Assembly (NCBI GenBank): GCA_018389105.1
Contig: JACATO010001092.1
Location: 186,001 to 250,000, forward strand
From: Nautilus pompilius
Lineage: Eukaryota > Mollusca > Cephalopoda > Nautilida > Nautilidae
Reading direction: 5' to 3'
DNA: 64,000 bases
The stretch's first letter is position 1. Each line of letters opens with the position of its first letter. Under the pieces are notes generated by a model. It made no database searches, was not told the DNA's origin, and was given only the letters and a program-made list of their open reading frames with translations. Positions 35,701-44,700 of the stretch are shown here, one piece after another. A program made the translations under genes and the position numbers.

Positions 35701-38700
35701 TTAGCAGACATATGGATTTTGATATCATACTCTATTTTTTCAAAGACAAACGCACAACGCCTGTGTGAAACTATGTACAAAATGATCCAGGGTTAGACAA
35801 GATTTTGATCACCTATGAAAGCGCTTTATTGATTTTATTTTTGGTTAATATGAAGGAAAATCTGGTGGTGCCTAACATACTTCAGGGTGTGTATATGTAT
35901 ACTTGTTGTGTGTTTCCAGAAAGAAGCAGCTTGCAGTGCAGCATTGCAACTTCCACTTATTGCACATGTGTTTCTCGGCTTGGAGGAATTGGACGCAGAG
36001 TGAACAGAATCGCCATGAACTGGAAAAAGAGCGAGCCGTCACAAAGAATAAAATGATGTTGCTGCTAGATGCTGCAGCTTCAGGAAAACTTCATGAACAG
36101 AGGACACTGGTGAATGATACACCTGACCTACCTGTGAAAGTGAGTAAATACCTGCTTAGACTTTTAAAATATCTTTTCAGTATTTTCCATGTTTTTTTTT
36201 TTTTTAAGTTTGAAACAACTTAAGTTAATTGTTGTCATTATTTATCAAAATTGAACAGTTTTAAAATTTGGTATTTCTAATCTGAGTTAATGGATTTCAT
36301 CTTTTAAAATTTCTGTACAAATCTAGGTTTAATTTTTGGCATTATACCACCAATAACTTCTTGTTTTCACAAAGTTTGGTCTTGTGGATTTGGATAAATC
36401 TTTCATTCCTATGTAAGGTTAGGGGGTATATTGTCATATAAGTATTTTAAAAAGACTTGTTGTGGTCTAATTTTTCTAAAATATGTTCATTCCAAGCTCT
36501 CTGACTTTAAATCATTTTTGTAAGTGGTAGTCACAGTAATTTCTCAGCATGGATTTAAAAACTAACAGGGAAACTCTGACCAGATCAGCACAAGCTAGTC
36601 GATGATGGTTCTGTACGGGTGGAGATGACGACTGAGGCTGATGAATGCTTGTGTAAAGTGGAACATGAGACATTACTATCCCTATCCACTACCTAAGTTT
36701 AATGGGCTGGCACCTCCCAACAACAAACCTGTTTTAATAGAAATAACTTGGCATTCTTTGTATGATGCTGAAAGACCTTGTACTAATTCACCTAACTATA
36801 ATTAAAAACAAGAAAAAAAATAGATTTAAACAGAAAAAAGAATAATATTTCATATGTGTGAGTTCTTTTACCATAGGAGTGGTGCGGGTTTGGCAAATTT
36901 CTCGGGCAGACTTCTGTTTTTTTTTCATCAACCAACAGCTTGGGTTTCTTTCCACATCTAGAAATGAATAGCCCTAGTAGGGACCTTTTATTACGATCAC
37001 CTATCCTGAGACCCACTCAGTATGTTAGCACACACTGCATGTAGCTGGGGAAGATGGAAGTATATGTAGAACACGATATAAATCATCAACATCTAGCTTC
37101 ATCAGAATCAGCAAAGCTGTCAGAGGAGTATCCTGGGGCAAAAGCAGAAGAATAGTTACATACATAGAGGGAACAATGGCGGGTATTGTCATGTGACATT
37201 TCTCTTGGCTGTGATGGTATATCTCAAGAATTTTGAAAAGATTTTTAGCTTTATTATTTTGATTAGTGGGCAAATAAATTTATAGTATTTATAATAAAAC
37301 CTTAATAAAATAATAAAGCTGATAACAGACACTACGTTATGAAGACACGCGGTACCCAAGATGAACAGCACAAGGAAGAAGAGAGAATCCAGTAGGTTAT
37401 ATAAGTAAATGATGATGGTTTCTTCGTTATAATCACTCACTGAAACCTCTGTTCTTAAGTGATGAGTTTTAGAAATTTAGAATGTATATTTATTTTCTAC
37501 TATAGTGACATTTAGAAATGCGATTTACATTCTTAAATCAGAACTCTGTATCATCACTTTGATGGTTTGGATCAGTCGGGCTAAAGCTCATTATTTAAAA
37601 AAAAACACTAACTTGATGTTTTAATCAGTTTTTAAACAATCCTTTTTATAATACCACACTGAGAAAGCCTGTATTGTAAGCTAATGTCTGTATCGCTGAA
37701 GACTATTGACAATATTTGATGGTTATTTTTAACAGCAAACTTGTTTCTTTGCTAAATTATATTTTTTCTTCAATCATTGGTTAATGGTGGAATCTCATTC
37801 TGTATTATGAACATGTAAAGCTTATTCCTCTGAGAGTTACTGTACACAAATACAGCTGCTGTTTTCTAGGATCCTCTTAAGCAGAGTTTTGTTGTTGGCT
37901 CTATTAAGAAACCACTGAATGGTATGTTATTCCAGTTATTGTTAGCCTCTGTGACTGTTACAGATGAAACCACACGCAAAACCAATTAAAAGAAGTGCCT
38001 CTGCTTCCAACTTGGCATCTGCTCGGGGTGACTTGTCAACATCTCGAAGTAAGAGGAGCGAACCAAATAAACGTCTACCTGTAGAACCTTGGCAGGTATC
38101 TCGTAAACATGCTCACCTGTCCAAATCAGAAATTGCATCGCTGGGAGCAGCTGATGGTGAATGTGTGGTACACGCAGACAACAAAATTAAAAAAAGGTTT
38201 GGCCTGCAGCCATGGATGCGTAATAATAATAATATTGTGAACAATTTTGAGCACCGTTATGCTTCACAGCAGAAGATCCTTCTCACACAGCAGCAGCAGC
38301 TCAAGCATCAACAGCAGCTCATTGAAGATCTCCAGTTTCAGCAACAGCTGGCCAAGCTTCAGTCTGCAGGGCCAAGTGCACCATTTTTGGCTCAGGACAC
38401 AGATGGAGGAAAGAAGAACTCTTCAAGATCAGGACCACAAACCCTGTCTGCTTTCCAGTCGTCAAGGTTGGTCACTTTGCACATATAAGAGATTGTCATC
38501 TCTACTTCTTAGGGTTCAGTCTAACAAATTAAACTGACTTTTAATGTAGCAACATGTGTCATTTCTTACAAGAATAATTAATTATTGCTTGTTGGGAGCG
38601 GGCAGTTAGCATATACATCAAGTCTGCTCCCCAATTCTCAAGGTTGGTCACATTATGTTTTTTATACACTTTAATTGTAACTAGTCCTATACTGATTAAG

Positions 38701-41700
38701 ACTTATGGTTGGCTAATTTTAATAGAAATGTTGTCCATTCATGCAATGTACTTATAAAAGTATAGTAAAGTGTACTGCCATCTTTATTGTATAAGTACAG
38801 TTGTTTATATTATAGAGAGTGTTTTTTGATAAACTGGACCTTGTCTGTCTTGTGTACAAATTAGATACCTGATGTTGCAAAATCGATTGAGGAGACACTT
38901 GGAATTGATAGTCCTTTAACATTTAAGTTTTAAAAGAGCTGACTATGATGTTTAGAATTTTTACATTTGGATGGTCTAATATCTGATTATTTGCATGTTT
39001 GCTTATCTGCCAAACTGTTTTCAACCAGAGTGTGGACTAACAACTGTGTGTTTATATCAATGTCTCTTGTTATAAAGTATTCTGTAACAGTAGCTTTTGT
39101 ATTTTTGCTGGCATGTTACAAGACTTAACTATGATTGTAGCTGAGAAAGCCAGGTTGGTTGTATTAATTCATGACAGGTTTAGGAAAGTTACAGTTATTC
39201 AGCCTTTTTCTAATAACTTCTTGTTTAAACAGATCGGGAGGCCACACATTTCGCACAGAAACAAGTGATTTCACCAGTGTCTCAATGCAGCACCAACCTA
39301 CCAGATATCTGACAGTGGTGAGAAGTAAGCCAGCCTATTACTAATCATCATTTGCTTCCTTTTTATCACTAGGGCCCCAGCTAGAGAGTTTCAAGCCGTG
39401 CCACATTTTCCCCAAATAACAGCCATGACACAATATAGCATAGAATTCACAAAGTACTGGAAGGCGTCCTGAGGGACGTTTTCCCCAAGTTCAGTCTACG
39501 GACCCCTGGCTGGATTGAGATCTGGAGATTGTGCTAGCCATGGGAGTTATCTGAAATTTTCTGTGATGTTCTTCAAACCATGGAGGAGCATTATTGTTTT
39601 GGAAGTAGCCATTTCCATCAAAGTACACAGGAAGCATCGCTTGTTGCACTTGATTGGAAATGATGCTGAAGTCAGCTTTGACATTCATTCTGCTTTCTAA
39701 AGGGGCCAAGGAGACCAGGTTATGTTAGCCCTAAACGATGAATCCACCATCAAAGGTATGGACATTTGGGACAATACATGAGGGGTCGAGTGATTCTTGT
39801 GACCTTTTTCCAAATCTGTTTCCTCCCATTTTCATCAGCCCTTAGTCCAATGTCTGTGCTCCTTACACCGCACAAAACTACTTTTTTTTCATGTTGATGA
39901 TTGTGATCAGGGGTCTCCTCCTGCCACAGTTGATTCATTGCAGTGCTCTTCACAAGATGCACCTGGAGATGGGTATGGATTGCACTGCATTCAATGTTCT
40001 GTCACTTCATGTTTGCAGCCACAATTTCCCTCTTGTAGCATATACGTTTTCTTTACCTTTTGCCATTGCTGAACTCAGATGACAAATACCTTGGAGAAGC
40101 CTACCAACGAGCCTGTCTTGACCACTGTTGCCTGTAAGACATGCACCGTATCCGTTAGACTGAGTGCAGGCACAAGTATAGTGCTGCTGGAATCACCTGT
40201 CACATCATTTGGTCAACCTAATTTGTAGCTCAGGTCAGGCCCAAGTCTGAAAGGGTACATAGCTCCTGATAGTGGCTATTTTATCTCTGTTTTTGTGTGT
40301 GTGTTCAGTTTTTTTTTAAATTGTGCTTTGAAGGCTGAGTATCCCAAAGTGCTTTTTTAATGTTATTAAAATCTCTGCCTTATACCTTTTCTAGTTTGGA
40401 CATCAGACTTTATATTATATGAGAAATAGTTTATTTTAGCCAGAAGTGTAATTATAACATTGATTGTGTAGTAGACAAAAAAAATTGTAAAACATTTCCA
40501 ACAAGGTTTTCTTGCTTGTTTTTGAATTTTTAAAGCAATACATTAATTTGTTGAACATTATTTATAAATAATCTATATCTTTATTCATTCTACTAGGAAC
40601 ATTCAGATGAAAGCGGTTTGAAATATCATCACTGTAATGTATCTGGCTGGCTTTTATTTGAATATGATTAATTAATTAGCAGTTTTTTACAGTTATGTTA
40701 CAGTTGTAGAGTGGACACATCAGAAGGTTGAGGAAAACTAGCATGAAAAATTTAACGTGAAGATGTATATCACTATATCATCTTCTCCATTCTCACATCA
40801 CGCAATGACTTCATTATCATATTGGTGGTGTGAAATCAGGCAGATTTGCTTGAAAACTAGTATTTCACTACAGATTTATTCTCTTGTGCTCTCATCCTAT
40901 TTGTCTAATTTTTCGCTGTTCAGAACTTAGCTAAGATATTTTAATGCATTTAATCTTAAAATATACACTATTCCATTCAGTTTTAATGTCAGCTGTGATT
41001 ATTGTCAACACAATTCATTGTATAACATTGTGTTGGCCAATCAAGTACCTTGGAGTTTGCTGTTTGGCCCTGCTGAACCATGTATATTCCAGAATGCACA
41101 TAGTTGTAGAAGAGGAATGGAAACTGGGCATAGAATATTGCTTGCATACTGCTTCAGATTCTGAAGAGCAGTGTTCCCAGCTGCTATTACCAAGGAGCTG
41201 TCACTGCAGACATGTGAATGGACATTTTTAAACTGGGTTCCTGCTGCAAATGATAGACTGAATCATGACTTGCCTATGAAAACAACATTGGTTCAAAATC
41301 TGTGCTGTTGAGCATGTACCTCCCTTTCCAGCCTCTTGACATTAGCAGTTGGATGCTTTGCCTCACCCTTACATTACATTCAACAACAGACTTGCTGCTA
41401 AGTAGTGACTGTGTAGATGATGTATGTGTATTTTTTGGTTCTGATGCTACATCCTAACAAGAATGGCCAGACCCTGACATCTCTCTTTGGTGATGGAATA
41501 AAAGCTGTGATCTCTCTTTTGGAAAGGTGTCCATGCAGCATACCTAAAGTGCTACCTTTATTTCCTGATACCTATTTTGAAACTTTATGGTAGTGATGCA
41601 CACACAGTTGTTTGTGATCTTCATTTTAAAAAGTTTTGAAAATTTAAATTTATCAGAATTCCCTTGAAGTTAATGGTATAGGTGAGTTATGGTGAAGAAT

Positions 41701-44700
41701 GTTTTAATTATGGATTAAACTGTTTATTAATAAACTTAGTGATCCTTTTAAAGCTGCTTTCTTTGTGTAATGTTTTCATCAGCAGAAAGGTATTAGTCAA
41801 GAGGGATTAATGGGGTTATCTTTCCGTGGTATCTCATTAGCAGGGGAGGAGAAAGCTTCATGGAAGGGCTATTGAATAGAATTTCTGTACACCAAGAAAG
41901 CCAAAACTTGGCTTCTTTCATGAGGAAACATATTACATGAATATTTTCCTCATACAGTAGAAAGATCATTTTGACTGCCAAAAGTCTTGGTGGGTTCTAG
42001 TAGAACTGTGGAAGTGCTGAAGTAGTTATAGAAGTCAGGAGGACAAGAAGTTTCTGAAATCTTTATAAAACCTCTCTCATCAAAAAGTGCATGTCACTAA
42101 TAGTCTCTTTAATAACCTTTCTACTCACGGCCTGGTTTAGCAAAGTGCGCTGGCCTGAAGCTACACAATCACTCAATTTAAAATGTCAACTCCAAGTTGT
42201 TTTTCATCACCCCTAGTGAATGTTCACTTTGATATTGCAGATATGGAGGAACGGGCAGCTCACCGAACTGATTTAAAGAGACAACGGGAAGAGAAGAGAA
42301 GAAAAGAGGAAGAAGAAAGTAAAGTAAATATCTTTTTGTGTCCTTGAGATAGGGAGCAAACTTCATTTTACAAAAATTTAGCCTAAGTATGGACAGGAAC
42401 AGTTTTTTGGCAGGGTTTGGAGTTGAGGCACTGTCAGTTTTGTGCAGACTTCATTTCTACTATTGATTTGCTTTCAATCTTTAGAGCTTAGTTTCTCTAG
42501 TGGTTTAGTAGTGCCACGCTAGTGCAGTATTGGTATAGAAGACAACCAAGCAAAGTATGTGCACATGGTAAGTTCTTTTGACAAAGCACCACAAGATTTT
42601 ATCATCCTCTGATGAAGCACTTGTAGCCAGTAATAATCAGGATCAGGTGGAGGAGAACTTTAGCTAATCTGGTTAGTAAAACAAGAATGCTGTTCACCTA
42701 AAGCTGAAATGACCACCAAAAGAGAATCAATCTCCCTATTCTTCCAACTTTAATTTTAATTTTTTTATTTTTGTTTACATCGGTAACATATTGTCAAACA
42801 ATGTTCAGGGTGTTTCTTATGAGTTGTTCACACACTTGAAATTGTATAATTCTGTTAGTTTTATGACAGCAGGGAGCTAACTCCTGTATCTTTCCATCTC
42901 TGTACATCAGTCACTCAAATTACCTACCTACCTGCCTCTGAAAACCACCTATGGCTTAGATGATTTTTGTCAATTGCAGCACTTGGAATGAGTCCTCAAG
43001 TGGCTGCTGTCATGTCTGACCATGTTTTCAGCTTTGTAATGTTCTTTTATTTGACACCCTCCCCCACCACAAGGGAAAGTCACAAAATGGGGCAGATCTA
43101 AGGATCCAGCAGGTTTGTCCACATCAAACTTATTGTTCAGTCATCTCCTCATACAAGACAGGGAGGTGCCTGGGGGTAATGCATTGGTACTCCTATTTTG
43201 ATAAGAAAATGCCTTGTCAGCATTAGTAGCACCAAAGCATTTAGAACAGCAAAGTATCGATCAGTCACTGTGCACTTCAGTATGCCAGGCGGATGAATGT
43301 TTGTGATGTAAGTTTACTTTTTACTCTAATTAAAAGCAGTTTGTTTTCAAAGGCATATGCCTTTTCTGTTGTCCCCATTGGTGATGATTGCAGTACCTTT
43401 CAAATAAGGAGAAAGGAATCAGTTTCACCTTATTTCTTGGACATGAGAAAAAAAAATGAATCTAACAGTTTAGGCATGTATGATGTTAAATTTTTTAATA
43501 AAAAAGATATTTATTGTTTATGATGGAACTATTGCACGGCATTATAAATGTAACTTGTAATACACTATCATGGATAGAGTGAAATCCAGTATCAACTTTT
43601 TTGCAGGCCAGGCTACAGGTAGAGAAGGAAGAGATGTTAAAGAGAGAGAAGGAAGAAAAGAAAGTGAGGATGAAACTATTGATGGAGAAAAGGAGGTTAG
43701 AGAAACAGGTGAGTGGAGGATTAATTAATCCTTGAGAAGATGGGGTTTGTTGAAAGAATATAAAAGGATTTTGATAGATATGCTTGCTTCTTTTTACTGT
43801 GATATAATATATATATATATATCATATTTATGTAAGAGAGATACCATTCTTTCATTTCGTTATGTAAAGGGAAAAGTGCTGCAAAGTTGTACTGTACATA
43901 AAGATAAATGTCCATCCTTACTAGAAGGTGACTGACAAATCTGTTTTATTGTTGATTTGTTCAGGCACTAAGTTGTAGGTGTTGTGGTCACAAGTTTAGA
44001 GTGTAGAGAATCTGCTATTACACAAGTTCTACATGAGGAAAACGGATTGTCAGATTGAAGAGAGAACTTTAAAGAGACTAAACAGAAATCTAATCTTTTT
44101 TAGCAGTTGTTTTTTTGGCAAATGGTTTAACAAAAGTAAGAAATGAAAGCTGCAAACAAAATCAAATAGAGGAAGTAGGAATTAAATTGAATTTTTTCTT
44201 CTAGCTTGAATTTGTCTGTGTTTTTATTTAAACTGCCAATTCGAAAACATAATTACCTGTTGTTTTTGTCCACAGAAAGAAATTGAGCGACAACAGAGAG
44301 CTGAGCAACTTAATTCCCTGAATTCAAAAGCTGACCAACATTATAAGATAACACTCTTGAGATACTGGGGCCTGTTGCCATGGAAAAAATTGGTACTACA
44401 GGCAAGAGAGAATGAGGACAAAGCTGTCAGCCATTTCAAGTGTTTGCTTCAAAGGTAGCATGTGTATACACGTTGTGTGGTGTTTGTTGGATGACAGTAA
44501 GAAACAATTCTGTTCACCCAGCCCATCATAGGAGGGACAAAAGAACCTTAGATTTTCATTATTCTCCCCAGTTTAGTTTCCACAGTGGAGTGGATTCATT
44601 CTCAAATAACAAACAGAACTTCTTACCTTTCACATTTGCTCCAACCCTGTTTGATAAGTTTTAACTGTCAGTTGTGCGTCCAGTGAAAGGGGACCTAAGT

